A stretch of 64,000 bases of DNA, from NCBI RefSeq assembly GCF_000735695.2, contig NZ_JASZ02000008.1, positions 20,356-84,355 on the forward strand, written 5' to 3'. This DNA comes from Kaistella haifensis DSM 19056. Its GTDB lineage: Bacteria > Bacteroidota > Bacteroidia > Flavobacteriales > Weeksellaceae. The position numbers were made by a program, and so were the translations under genes. The notes beneath the pieces are model-generated. The model had not been told where the DNA came from and made no database searches. It was given only the letters and a program-made list of their open reading frames with translations. Of this stretch, positions 1 to 8,661 are shown in pieces; position 1 is the first letter of the stretch; each line of letters opens with the position of its first letter.

Positions 1-1541
1 TGGGAGGAAAATATCAAAATATCCGTTTGAGTTTCCAAGAATATTTCGAAAAATTGGGAAATCAACCTGAAAAATGGGGCAAGCCTTTAGCCTCGCTTCT
101 GGGTGCTTACGATGCACAAATGAATTTGGAACTCGCTGCAATTGGCGGAAAAGATTCGATGAGTGGAAGTTTCCAGGATATCAATGTACCGCCAACGCTG
201 ATTTCTTTTGCTTGTGCAAATGGCGAAAAGAAAAATATCATTTCTCCGGAACTGAAAAAAGCGGGAAACAAATTGTATTTTTTCCAACATGTTCCTCAGG
301 AAAATGGCTTGCCGAATTATGAAAATTTGAAGAAAGTTTTCAATGATATTCATGAAAATATTCAGTCAGGAAATATTGTTTCTGTGAAAACCGTGAAAGA
401 TGGCGGAGTAGCGGTGTCATTGGCAAAAATGAGTTTCGGTAATCAGTTAGGAGCGGAAATTTCTTTGCAAGAAGATTTACTTTTAAATAAAAATATTGGA
501 AGTTTAATTATTGAATCTACCTCAGATTTGAAAAATGATTTGTTTCAATTTATTGGTGAGGTTAAAGCTGATAAAGTTTTAATGATTAATGATTTAAAAA
601 TTTCTATCTCAAGTTTATTTGAGGCTTACAAAGGAACTTTTGAAGAGCTGTTTCCTACGGTTGAAAAGGAAAAAATTGTGGTAGAACTCGATGAAAAATT
701 CAATGCTACAAAAGCAGAAACCATAATAATTCGAAAACACGGAATTGCAAAACCTCGTGTTTTTGCACCTATTTTTCCGGGAACCAATTGTGAATATGAA
801 ACTCAAAATGCCTTCCGAAAAGAAGGTGCCGAAGTTGCCAGTTTGCCGCTGATCAATTTGAATCATCAGCTTCTTAACGAAAGTTTGGATGCGTGGATTT
901 CGCAAATCAATCAGTCTCAAATTTTGGTGTTTTCTGGAGGTTTCTCTGCAGGTGATGAGCCGGATGGTTCTGCAAAATTCATTGTGAATGTTTTGAAAAA
1001 CGAGAAAATGAAAAATGCTGTTCACGAATTATTGAACCGCGATGGTATGATTCTCGGGATTTGCAACGGGTTTCAGGCGTTGGTAAAATCCGGGCTTTTG
1101 CCTTATGGTGAGATTATCGATTTGGATGAAAATTCACCTACTTTGGCGCACAATGCGATTGGAAGACATATTTCTCAAATGGTTGATGTAAAAGTAGTCA
1201 ACGATCATTCGCCTTGGTTAAAAGGGATGAAAGATCAGGTTTTTACCATTCCGATTTCTCACGGGGAAGGAAGATTTATGGCCTCTGAAGAAGTGATTAA
1301 AGAATTGTATGAAAACGGACAAATCGCGACGCAATACATTGATTTTGAAGGTAAAATTGCACACGGAATGCCTTTTAATCCAAATAATTCTTTATTCGGA
1401 ATTGAAGGTATTGCAAGTAAATCCGGGAAAATTTTTGGTAGAATGGGTCATCCGGAAAGATTTTCGGAAGGTTTGTTGAAGAATATTCCGACAGCCAATT
1501 ATCATAATATTTTCAAAAATGGTGTGGAATACTTCAAGTAA
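1..1541 (+). CDS. purL: Phosphoribosylformylglycinamidine synthase, 3' part
   Basis: Fourth step of purine synthesis: ATP- and glutamine-dependent conversion of FGAR to FGAM in the cytoplasm. The reading frame is already open at the left edge (frame of base 3), so the 5' part lies outside; about 512 codons are seen. The visible part holds the second AIRS-like ATP-binding half (with GGKDSMSGSF) followed by a class I glutamine amidotransferase domain from about base 750: GGFSAGDEPDG, the nucleophile Cys in GICNGFQAL, and SHGEGRF and GHPERF for the His/Glu part of the triad. This is the long single-chain PurL, not the PurLQS type. purC and purF follow after two inserted genes. Confidence 0.97.
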   Translation, partial: GGKYQNIRLSFQEYFEKLGNQPEKWGKPLASLLGAYDAQMNLELAAIGGKDSMSGSFQDINVPPTLISFACANGEKKNIISPELKKAGNKLYFFQHVPQENGLPNYENLKKVFNDIHENIQSGNIVSVKTVKDGGVAVSLAKMSFGNQLGAEISLQEDLLLNKNIGSLIIESTSDLKNDLFQFIGEVKADKVLMINDLKISISSLFEAYKGTFEELFPTVEKEKIVVELDEKFNATKAETIIIRKHGIAKPRVFAPIFPGTNCEYETQNAFRKEGAEVASLPLINLNHQLLNESLDAWISQINQSQILVFSGGFSAGDEPDGSAKFIVNVLKNEKMKNAVHELLNRDGMILGICNGFQALVKSGLLPYGEIIDLDENSPTLAHNAIGRHISQMVDVKVVNDHSPWLKGMKDQVFTIPISHGEGRFMASEEVIKELYENGQIATQYIDFEGKIAHGMPFNPNNSLFGIEGIASKSGKIFGRMGHPERFSEGLLKNIPTANYHNIFKNGVEYFK

Positions 1542-1586
1542 TTAGTGTTTTTTGATTTATGAGGATTTTAAAATTTAAAAATAAAT

Positions 1587-1668
1587 TATAAGTAAATTTC
1601 CTTATAAAATAAATTTATTAGCGATTTAGCTTATATTTATGTTTTATAAGGGTAATTGCTTATATTTG
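1587..1668 (+). promoter_or_regulatory. satD promoter with clustered CTTATA/TATAAG hexamers
   Basis: A TAnnTTTG-type -7 box (TATATTTG, 1661-1668) ends four bases before the satD ATG, so the transcript should be leaderless or nearly so. Upstream are five copies of CTTATA/TATAAG (1587-1592, 1601-1606, 1630-1635, 1645-1650, 1659-1664). They include a perfect 10-bp inverted repeat, CCTTATAAAA (1600-1609) with TTTTATAAGG (1642-1651), and a 13-bp direct repeat GCTTATATTTrTG (1629-1641 and 1658-1670). The last hexamer touches the -7 box. An operator, perhaps for SatD itself, is inferred. Confidence 0.5.
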
Positions 1669-1672
1669 TGAA

Positions 1673-2278
1673 ATGATTGCTATTGTTACCGGAGATATTA
1701 TCAATTCTCAAAATACCGATTCCGAAGTGTGGCTTCCTAAGTTGAAAAATTTATTAGGAAGTTGGTCTGCAACTCCCGAAAACTGGGAAGTTTATCGTGG
1801 CGACGAATTTCAGTTAAAATGCAGTGTGGATGAAGTTTTTGCAAAATCATTGATGATAAAATCACTCATCAAAACTTTTGAGAATCTGGATGTAAGATTG
1901 GCAATCGGCATCGGAAATGAAGTTTTTCTGTCTGAAAAAATTACCGAATCGAACGGCTCTGCTTACGTAAATTCCGGGCGACTTTTGAATGATATAAAAA
2001 TCGAAGGACGAACCTTGGCGATAAAAACCGAAAATGATAAAGTGAACCGCGATTTGAATATTCTTTTTAAATGGGCTTCGATCGATTTTGACAGTTGGTC
2101 AGTCGCCACTGCGGAAATAATTCACCGCTTGCTGATCAATCCGGAACTTACGCAAGAAGAATTAGCAAAAGAACTTAATATTACTCAATCATCAGTAAGT
2201 CAGCGAATTAAGCGATCTAATTTCGATTTGATTCAGGAAACCGATTTATTTTTCAGAAAAAAAATAGCAGAACTCTAA
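1673..2278 (+). CDS. SatD family protein: cyclase-like domain plus HTH
   Basis: 201 aa, no signal peptide. The N-terminus IVTGDIINSQ is the hallmark of the SatD family, named after a gene of the Streptococcus sat acid-tolerance locus; its biochemical role is unknown to me. A helix-turn-helix sits at about residues 159-181 (LTQEELAKELNITQSSVSQR). Reading the rest by eye, I see the motif order of nucleotidyl-cyclase palm domains: Asp8 in TGDI, RGDEF at 42-46, RLAIGIG at 75-81, and GSAYVNSGRLL at 95-105. That fold is inference only. The stop codon overlaps the next ATG by one base, so this gene and the DUF3307 gene are translationally coupled. The gene could also be a simple autoregulator. Confidence 0.75.
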   Translation: MIAIVTGDIINSQNTDSEVWLPKLKNLLGSWSATPENWEVYRGDEFQLKCSVDEVFAKSLMIKSLIKTFENLDVRLAIGIGNEVFLSEKITESNGSAYVNSGRLLNDIKIEGRTLAIKTENDKVNRDLNILFKWASIDFDSWSVATAEIIHRLLINPELTQEELAKELNITQSSVSQRIKRSNFDLIQETDLFFRKKIAEL

Positions 2279-2979
2279 TGATTTTTATACCTCTCATATT
2301 GGCACATTTGTTAGGAGATTTTCTTCTACAGCCCAATTCGTGGGTTGCTGATAAAGAGCGGAAAAAAGCGGGAAGCGTTTATTTGTATTTGCATATTTTG
2401 CTTCACGCGGTTTTGGCTTTTATTTTTTTATGGAATATTGAACTTTGGTGGATCGCTGTAATCATCGGGGTTTCGCATTTTTTGATCGATTGGGCAAAGC
2501 TGAATTTTCAAAATGCAAAAACTAAACGAACCTGGTTTTTTGTGGATCAATTGCTTCATGTTTTAGTTATCGTCGCGCTGTCGATGTTGCATTTTCCATA
2601 TTTCCGGTTGGATGATTTCTTTAATTCTGAATCTTTAAAACTCATCACGGCCGTGGTTTTTTTAACGGTTCCATCTTCTATTTTTATCAAAACATTAATC
2701 TCGATTTGGACTCCCGTTACCATAGAACACAGCAAATTACAAACGGAATCCCTTGTTAATGCGGGGAAATACATAGGAATTCTCGAAAGACTTTTGGTTT
2801 TTGTATTCATCCTTGTCGACCATTGGGAAGGCGTAGGTTTTATGATTGCCGCAAAATCGGTTTTCAGATTTAGTGATTTGGCAGAAGCAAAACAAAGAAA
2901 ACTGACCGAATATGTATTGATAGGAACTTTATTGAGTTTCGGAATCGCTGTTTTGACAGGGATCTTAGTTAAAATTTAA
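2278..2979 (+). CDS. DUF3307 multi-pass membrane protein
   Basis: 233 aa with about six hydrophobic segments. The N-terminus AHLLGDFLLQ followed by Lys26 is the DUF3307 signature. Polar residues in or next to the membrane segments form a regular set: His10, Asp14, Gln18, His39, His43, His67, Asp71, Asp90, His94. Such a His/Asp pattern is seen in membrane metal-dependent hydrolases, but no activity is established for this family. The start codon overlaps the satD stop (TAATG). purC begins 37 bases after the stop with no visible terminator, so read-through into purC is possible. What the pair does is not known. Confidence 0.75.
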   Translation: MIFIPLILAHLLGDFLLQPNSWVADKERKKAGSVYLYLHILLHAVLAFIFLWNIELWWIAVIIGVSHFLIDWAKLNFQNAKTKRTWFFVDQLLHVLVIVALSMLHFPYFRLDDFFNSESLKLITAVVFLTVPSSIFIKTLISIWTPVTIEHSKLQTESLVNAGKYIGILERLLVFVFILVDHWEGVGFMIAAKSVFRFSDLAEAKQRKLTEYVLIGTLLSFGIAVLTGILVKI

Positions 2980-3016
2980 ATTAAAAATAGTTGAAATAAT
3001 CAAATAAAAAGTAAAA

Positions 3017-3736
3017 ATGACAAAAGGAGCAATGCTTTATGAAGGAAAAGCAAAACAAGTTTTCGAAACCGATCAGCCGAATGTAGTGATTGTACGTTTC
3101 AAGGATGATGCAACCGCCTTTAACGCGCAAAAAAGAGGAAGTGTAGATTTGAAAGGTGAGATGAATAACGCCATCACCACCTTGATTTTCGAATATTTGA
3201 ATGAGAAAGGAATTCCGACTCATTTCATCAAAAAAATCGATGAAAGAGAGCAATTGGTAAAAAAAGTAAACATAATTCCTTTAGAAATGGTGGTTCGAAA
3301 CTATTCTGCCGGAAGTATGGCGCAAAGATTAGGGGTGGAAGAAGGTATCAAATCGCCAGTGACTATTTTCGATATTTGCTATAAAAAAGATGAGTTGGGA
3401 GATCCGCTTATCAATGATCATCACGCAGTTTTTTTAGGTGCAGCTACCTATGAAGAACTTGATGAAATGTATGAACTTACTTCAGATATCAACGAAATTT
3501 TGATCGATCTTTTCGATAAAATGAATATTATCCTGGTCGATTTTAAAATCGAATTGGGAAAAACTGCAGACGGAAAAATTGTTCTTGCCGACGAAATTTC
3601 ACCAGATACTTGCAGACTTTGGGATAAAGATACCATGAAAAAATTGGATAAAGACCGTTTCAGAAGAGATTTGGGCGAGGTGACAGAAGCTTACGTTGAA
3701 ATCTACGAACGATTGAAAAAGGTACTGAACAAATAA
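3017..3736 (+). CDS. purC: SAICAR synthase
   Basis: Phosphoribosylaminoimidazole-succinocarboxamide synthase: joins CAIR and aspartate with ATP in purine synthesis. 239 aa, the usual length of the bacterial single-domain enzyme. Family motifs are visible: [10 protein letters not shown] at the start, VVRNYSAGS around residue 95, and [12 protein letters not shown] near residue 195. The gene follows the DUF3307 gene by 37 bases and precedes purF by 22 bases; purC-purF is almost certainly one transcript. No separate TAnnTTTG promoter is visible directly upstream. Confidence 0.97.
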   Translation: MTKGAMLYEGKAKQVFETDQPNVVIVRFKDDATAFNAQKRGSVDLKGEMNNAITTLIFEYLNEKGIPTHFIKKIDEREQLVKKVNIIPLEMVVRNYSAGSMAQRLGVEEGIKSPVTIFDICYKKDELGDPLINDHHAVFLGAATYEELDEMYELTSDINEILIDLFDKMNIILVDFKIELGKTADGKIVLADEISPDTCRLWDKDTMKKLDKDRFRRDLGEVTEAYVEIYERLKKVLNK

Positions 3737-3758
3737 TTTTTTTGGAGACAAGTAAAAA

Positions 3759-5249
3759 ATGAAAGATTTACAACAACATAAAGTAAATTATTTAAACCAG
3801 TTCAAAGAAAGAACCTACGGAAGAAATTTGCTGAAATCAGAAGACCCTTTTGATGCACCCTCTGAAGAATGCGGAATCTTCGGGTTGTATTCCGACACCG
3901 ATTTAGATACCTTTTCGCTTTCGCAGTTTGGGCTTTTTGCATTGCAACATCGCGGTCAGGAAGCTTGCGGAATTTCGGTGATGAAAAACGGAAAAATAGT
4001 CAATGTGAAAGATGAAGGTCTCGTGCTCGATGTTTACAAAAACATCCGCGAACCCGAAAATTTCATGGGAAATTCCGCGATTGGACATACCAGATATACT
4101 ACCGCGGGCGACAAAAAAAAGTATAATTTTCAACCTTTCTTCGCGAAAAACGAATACGACCAAATTATCCTTTCGATTGCTCATAATGGTAATTTGACCA
4201 ACGCTGAGGTACTCAAAAAAGAACTTGAAGCAGAAGGAGTTGTTTTCAAGGCAACTTCCGATTCTGAGGTAATTTTAAGACTCATTCAGAAAAACTTGGA
4301 TCTCGGGTTGCGAGGAGCCATCAAAGCGACGATGGAAAAAATTGAAGGTGCTTATTCAGTGGTGGGAATGACGCGAAATAAATTTTTTGCTTTCCGAGAT
4401 TTTCACGGGATTCGTCCTCTGATTTTGGGAGCGATTGACGAGAAAACCTTCGTTGCAGCATCGGAATCTGTCGCTTTAGACGCTGTTGGTGCGCAATATG
4501 TTCGAGATATTTTGCCGGGAGAAATCGTTTATACCAGCGAAAATGAAAAAGGTTTAAAATCTTTCTTGGTTAAAGAAAATTGCGAAAACAAAATCTGTGC
4601 TTTCGAATATATTTATTTTGCTAGACCCGATTCTGTCCTGGAAAACATCAATGTTCACGAGATCCGCGAAAAATCTGGGATGAAAATTTGGGAACAAGCT
4701 CCTGTAGAAGCTGATATTGTGATCGGTGTTCCCGATTCAGGAGTTCCGGCGGCGATTGGTTTTTCTATTGCTTCGGGTATTCCTTTTCGTCCGGTTTTGA
4801 TTAAAAATCGGTATATCGGAAGAAGTTTCATCGTTCCAACCCAGGAAATGCGGGAAAGAATTGTGAACTTAAAACTCAACCCAATTCTTTCAGAAATCAA
4901 AGGAAAAAGGGTGGTAATCATTGATGATTCGATTGTTCGGGGAACTACTTCGAAGCGTTTGGTGAAAATTTTGAAAGATGCGGGAGTAAAGGAAATTCAT
5001 TTCCGAAGCGTTTCTCCGCCGATTATTGCGCCATGTTATCTGGGGATCGATACGCCTTCGAAAGACGATTTAATTTCCGCCAATATGTCGGTAGAGGAAT
5101 TGCGTGATTACTTGGGGGTAGATTCCTTGGAGTTTTTGAGTATGGATAATCTGAAAGTTATCCTAGGAAGTTCCAACCATTGTTTCGGTTGTTTTACTGA
5201 AGAATATCCGGTTCCGGCGGGGCCAAACCCTGATTATACTGATGAATAA
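3759..5249 (+). CDS. purF: Amidophosphoribosyltransferase
   Basis: First committed step of purine synthesis: PRPP plus glutamine to phosphoribosylamine. 496 aa. After a leader of about 34 residues comes EECGIFGLY, whose Cys would be the Ntn glutaminase nucleophile. In many homologues it is exposed by cleavage of a short propeptide; here the leader is longer. Other motifs: LQHRGQEACGI, the phosphoribosyltransferase PRPP loop VVIIDDSIVRGTTS, and Cys residues near the C-terminus (NHCFGCF) that fit the Fe-S-containing Bacillus-type enzyme. It ends the purine block before a strong hairpin terminator. Confidence 0.97.
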   Translation: MKDLQQHKVNYLNQFKERTYGRNLLKSEDPFDAPSEECGIFGLYSDTDLDTFSLSQFGLFALQHRGQEACGISVMKNGKIVNVKDEGLVLDVYKNIREPENFMGNSAIGHTRYTTAGDKKKYNFQPFFAKNEYDQIILSIAHNGNLTNAEVLKKELEAEGVVFKATSDSEVILRLIQKNLDLGLRGAIKATMEKIEGAYSVVGMTRNKFFAFRDFHGIRPLILGAIDEKTFVAASESVALDAVGAQYVRDILPGEIVYTSENEKGLKSFLVKENCENKICAFEYIYFARPDSVLENINVHEIREKSGMKIWEQAPVEADIVIGVPDSGVPAAIGFSIASGIPFRPVLIKNRYIGRSFIVPTQEMRERIVNLKLNPILSEIKGKRVVIIDDSIVRGTTSKRLVKILKDAGVKEIHFRSVSPPIIAPCYLGIDTPSKDDLISANMSVEELRDYLGVDSLEFLSMDNLKVILGSSNHCFGCFTEEYPVPAGPNPDYTDE

Positions 5250-5255
5250 ATAAAA

Positions 5256-5290
5256 AAAGGTTGGGAAATTTCCCAACCTTTGTAATTTTA
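5256..5290. terminator. Bidirectional terminator between purF and barrel gene
   Basis: AAAGGTTGGGAAA and TTTCCCAACCTTT form a near-perfect uninterrupted stem at 5256-5282, flanked by A and T runs. It lies between the convergent stops of purF and the minus-strand barrel gene and can serve both. Confidence 0.85.
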
Positions 5291-5322
5291 AGTGTAATAT
5301 GAGTGTTGTGTTTTTTCAGCAA

Positions 5323-5943
5323 TTATTTTGCAAATTTATAAGCTAAACCTACTTGGAAAACATTGTTCTTAGAGTCTTTGTAAGGTTGTCCGTAAACATT
5401 ATCATCCTTTCCGATTTTAGTCATACCCGCTACATATCTAGCAGTAAGACCAAACTGAGGAGTGAAATAGTAACCAGCTCCTAATCCAAGACCAAAATCA
5501 AAGGTGTTCAGATTGTCTTTAGCTAACTTTGTCCAGTCATTCACCAAGATATTATTATTACCATCCTTCAGTTTATTATTAGCATTTACCAAAAAGCTAA
5601 ACTGTGGACCTGCTTCTAAATAAAACTCTGGAGTTGCATTATACTGGAACATTACCGGTACAGAGATATAACCCAAATTAGTACTGTAGGAGTTATTGTC
5701 ATTTTGTCCGTAAGTAATTTTTGAGCCAAGATCATTGTACAGAACTTCTGGCTGAATGCTGAAGTTTTCTGCAAGCGGAGCATTCATGAATACACCTGCA
5801 TTAAAACCAATTTTAGAAGAGGTATCACTCAAGGTACCATCCTTGGAAATTGAAGCTACGTTCATACCTCCTTTAATACCAAATTGTTGTGCGAATGTTA
5901 ATGAACTCATTGCGATTGCTGCACCTAAAAATAACTTTTTCAT
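5323..5943 (-). CDS. Outer-membrane beta-barrel protein (PorT-like family)
   Basis: 206 aa with a signal peptide (MKKLFLGAAIAMSSLTFAQ) followed by GIKGGMNVASIS and alternating beta-strand sequence ending in the aromatic-terminated strand GLAYKFAK, typical of small outer-membrane barrels of Bacteroidota. It is a clear paralogue of the gene at 28864: both carry NAGVFMNAP, AENFSIQPE and a final strand ending in YKF. No substrate or partner can be read from the sequence. The 5' region contains a nested hairpin at 5985-6039. Confidence 0.85.
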   Translation of the reverse strand: MKKLFLGAAIAMSSLTFAQQFGIKGGMNVASISKDGTLSDTSSKIGFNAGVFMNAPLAENFSIQPEVLYNDLGSKITYGQNDNNSYSTNLGYISVPVMFQYNATPEFYLEAGPQFSFLVNANNKLKDGNNNILVNDWTKLAKDNLNTFDFGLGLGAGYYFTPQFGLTARYVAGMTKIGKDDNVYGQPYKDSKNNVFQVGLAYKFAK

Positions 5944-6254
5944 AATTTTTAAATTTTAATTAATTTTTTTTAAAACTTGATAATCGTTTCTTTTAAAATA
6001 AGTAAGCGGATTAATTTTTCAGGCTTACTATCAGAAACGCTTCTCAAATCTCACGTTTTTTAAATTTGTTTTACGAGAGGGATGTTTCAAATGCTGTGCC
6101 AAAAAACATAAATTTTACAAAAATTTAAACAATGGTTTAATCATGTTTTTATTTAAAGTGCTAATAATCAATACTATAAATTAATCATTTCTAAATATTT
6201 TATGGTGTAAATTTTCTTTAACATTATGTGCAAAATAATATTATTTTCTGCTTT
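5944..6254 (-). promoter_or_regulatory. 311-bp intergenic region with nested leader hairpin
   Basis: AT-rich spacer upstream of the barrel gene, between its start and the end of aroB. The one ordered structure is two nested perfect 7-bp stems: CGTTTCT (5985-5991) with AGAAACG (6033-6039), enclosing AGTAAGC (6001-6007) with GCTTACT (6023-6029). It lies 42-96 bases upstream of the barrel ATG and would be in its 5' leader. I see no convincing TAnnTTTG box on the minus strand, no small ORF and no terminator for aroB. Confidence 0.5.
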
Positions 6255-7295
6255 TTACGCCAAACTTTGATAAAAATGCAATGCTGAAATGATGTTTTCT
6301 TCCGAAACCGCACAGTCAAATTGGCAATTTCCAATCTTGTCAATCAGTGCAAAACTTATTTTTCCGTCGGAATTCTTCTTATCATTTTTCATTAAAGCCA
6401 GCAATTGCTCGGTCGAGAAAGCATTAATGGGGATGAAAGGATAGAATTTTCGGATTTTTTTGATGATTTCTTCTTCAGTTTCCGCGTTGATGAGGTTTTC
6501 CAGACAAGAAAGATGCGTCTCGCAAATCATTCCTAGCGCAACGGCTTCGCCATGAGGAATTAGCTGATTGCTTTGCAAAAATAAGCTTTCCACAGCATGA
6601 CCAATCGTGTGTCCGAAGTTTAATGTTTTGCGGATATTTTGTTCTTTAAAATCAATTTCGACTACATTTTGCTTAATCTTCATCGAAGTTTCTATGAAAG
6701 GATAAATGCTCTCTGGATTCAAATTTTCGATAGAACTAAGGTCTTTCCAATGTTTTTCATCCGCAATTAAACCATGTTTCATCATCTCGGCAAATCCGCT
6801 TCGAAGCTCAACGAAAGGCAACGTTCGTAGGAAATCCGGGTAAACAAAAATTTGTTGTGGTTCGGCAAAAGTTCCTACAATGTTTTTTAAAAATTGATGA
6901 TCAATTCCTGTTTTTCCGCCAATAGAAGCGTCGCACATCCCCAAAAGCGTGGTTGGTACATTGATAAAAGGTATTCCACGTTTGTAAGTGGAAGCAACGA
7001 ATCCTCCCAAATCGGTGATCACGCCGCCGCCAAGATTCAACATTAATGATTTTCTATCGGCCTCAAATTCGGAGAGGATTTCCCAGAGTTGTGTCGCCGT
7101 TTCGATGGTTTTCAGTTCTTCGCCTGCTTCAATTTCGATGATTTCAAACGGGATTTCGGTTTCTAAATTTCCCAAAACTGTCGGAAGGCAATATTCATGC
7201 GTATTTTCATCAACTAGAATGAAAAGTTTCGAAGGTTTTAAATTCTTTAAAAATTGATTAAGTTGAGAAAAATTCTGGTCTAAAACGGAAATCAT
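6255..7295 (-). CDS. aroB: 3-dehydroquinate synthase
   Basis: Second step of the shikimate pathway: cyclises DAHP to 3-dehydroquinate using NAD+ and a divalent metal. The ATG at 7295 (MISVLDQNF, 346 aa) is preferred over the upstream in-frame TTG at 7316, as it gives the usual N-terminus. Visible motifs: GGGVITDLGGF, the substrate loop around residue 120 (FINVPTTLLGMCDASIGGK), and the metal-binding HGEAVALGM and GHTIGHAVE. The gene stands alone, divergent from proline dehydrogenase. Confidence 0.96.
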   Translation of the reverse strand: MISVLDQNFSQLNQFLKNLKPSKLFILVDENTHEYCLPTVLGNLETEIPFEIIEIEAGEELKTIETATQLWEILSEFEADRKSLMLNLGGGVITDLGGFVASTYKRGIPFINVPTTLLGMCDASIGGKTGIDHQFLKNIVGTFAEPQQIFVYPDFLRTLPFVELRSGFAEMMKHGLIADEKHWKDLSSIENLNPESIYPFIETSMKIKQNVVEIDFKEQNIRKTLNFGHTIGHAVESLFLQSNQLIPHGEAVALGMICETHLSCLENLINAETEEEIIKKIRKFYPFIPINAFSTEQLLALMKNDKKNSDGKISFALIDKIGNCQFDCAVSEENIISALHFYQSLA

Positions 7296-7358
7296 ATCGA
7301 GAAAAATTTTACGCAAAATTAAACTTTAAATTCGTTTTATCAATTCATATAGTATTAT

Positions 7359-7366
7359 TAAATTTG
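7359..7366 (+). promoter_or_regulatory. -7 box of the proline dehydrogenase gene
   Basis: TAAATTTG matches TAnnTTTG and lies 20 bases before the ATG. No TTG is found at the right distance upstream, so only half of the promoter is supported. Confidence 0.45.
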
Positions 7367-7385
7367 CGCGTATTAAAAAGTATCA

Positions 7386-8555
7386 ATGAGTATTTTCAAC
7401 AACACAGCATTGGCATTTGCCGACAAATCAGATTATCAGTTAAAAAAAGCTTACTGGATGTTCAAATTAATCGAGCAACCGGCTTTAACCAAAATAGGAA
7501 CCAGAATTTTGAATTTTACGGTCCACAATAATTTTCCACTTGCCGGTGATTTAGTGAAAGCTACGTTGTTTGAGCAATTTTGCGGTGGCGAAACTAGGGA
7601 AGAGAGCATGAAGGCCGTGATCAGAATGTTCAAGCGAGGCGTGGGAAGTATTTTCGATTATTCCATTGAAGGCAAAGAAGAGGAAGAAACTTTTGATGCG
7701 GTTTGCCAGGAAATTAAAGATATCGTACGTTTTTCTGTTGGAAATCCTGCGATTCCTTTTATTGTTTTTAAGCCCACTGCTTTTGGAAGAATTGATATTT
7801 ACGAAGCCGTGGGGAAGGGAACTGAATTGACTGAAAGCCAAAAAGAAGAATGGGCGCGTGTGGTTAAAAGATTTGATGAAGTATGTGAACTTTGCCATGA
7901 AAACAACAAAAAAGTGATGGTGGATGCAGAAGAATCTTGGATGCAAGACGCAGCGGATCAGTTGGTCGAAGATATGATGGAAAAATACAACCGTGAAAAA
8001 CCCATCGTTTGGAATACCATTCAAATGTACCGAACCGGACGCATCGAATATATGCAGGAAAACCTCCAACGTGCGAAAGAAAAAGGATATTATATTGGAT
8101 ACAAAATTGTTCGTGGTGCGTACATGGAAAAGGAAAGAGAAAGAGCCGCCGAAATGAATTATCCGGATCCAATTCAACCCAATAAAGAAGCTTCCGACAG
8201 AAATTACAATGCAGCGATCGATTTTGTGATGCAAAATATAGATCGTGTTTCAGGATTTTTCGGAACGCATAACGAGATCTCCACCGAATTGGTGATGAAT
8301 AAAATGCAGGGAAAAGATCTAGAAAACAGTTCCGAAAGCATTTATTTCGGGCAACTTTACGGCATGAGCGACAATATCACGTACACCCTTGCCGACCAAA
8401 AATACAATGTGGCGAAATATTTACCTTATGGCCCGGTGAAAGATGTGGTGCCTTACCTCACGCGCCGCGCCGAAGAAAATACCTCTGTAGCAGGTCAAAC
8501 CGGCCGCGAATTGTCTTTAATTAGCAAAGAATTGAAAAGAAGAAAAGGAAATTAA
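7386..8555 (+). CDS. Proline dehydrogenase
   Basis: FAD-dependent oxidation of proline to pyrroline-5-carboxylate, feeding electrons to quinone. 389 aa, a stand-alone ProDH barrel rather than the bifunctional PutA. Family signatures: VMVDAEES in the middle, KIVRGAYMEKER near residue 240, FFGTHN, and the C-terminal helix YLTRRAEENTSVAGQ with the paired arginines and Glu that bind proline. The partner P5C dehydrogenase is not in the window. A hairpin terminator follows at once. Confidence 0.95.
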   Translation: MSIFNNTALAFADKSDYQLKKAYWMFKLIEQPALTKIGTRILNFTVHNNFPLAGDLVKATLFEQFCGGETREESMKAVIRMFKRGVGSIFDYSIEGKEEEETFDAVCQEIKDIVRFSVGNPAIPFIVFKPTAFGRIDIYEAVGKGTELTESQKEEWARVVKRFDEVCELCHENNKKVMVDAEESWMQDAADQLVEDMMEKYNREKPIVWNTIQMYRTGRIEYMQENLQRAKEKGYYIGYKIVRGAYMEKERERAAEMNYPDPIQPNKEASDRNYNAAIDFVMQNIDRVSGFFGTHNEISTELVMNKMQGKDLENSSESIYFGQLYGMSDNITYTLADQKYNVAKYLPYGPVKDVVPYLTRRAEENTSVAGQTGRELSLISKELKRRKGN

Positions 8556-8584
8556 TCTTTTTTCTTACAATTTTAAATAGATCG

Positions 8585-8610
8585 GAGTTGGATTTTTTTC
8601 CAACTCTTTT
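8585..8610 (+). terminator. Terminator after proline dehydrogenase
   Basis: GAGTTGG (8585-8591) and CCAACTC (8600-8606) form a 7-bp stem around a T-rich loop, followed by TTTT. Confidence 0.75.
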
Positions 8611-8614
8611 TCAT

Positions 8615-8622
8615 TAAATTTG
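8615..8622 (+). promoter_or_regulatory. -7 box of priA
   Basis: TAAATTTG fits TAnnTTTG and lies 39 bases before the TTG start of priA. A TTG at 8588-8590 inside the terminator stem is 24 bases upstream, slightly long for a -33 element. Confidence 0.45.
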
Positions 8623-8661
8623 TCTTTCGATGTTGCATGAATTTTCAAAAAATCTATTGAA

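Noticed and set aside
1800..1812. RGDEF in SatD as proof of a diguanylate cyclase
   Set aside because: The GG(D/E)EF context, length and the other GGDEF landmarks are not met; only a distant palm-like fold is proposed.
7551..8234. 227-codon ORF on the minus strand within proline dehydrogenase
   Set aside because: His/Phe-rich sequence typical of an antisense shadow. The plus-strand enzyme is full length and conserved.
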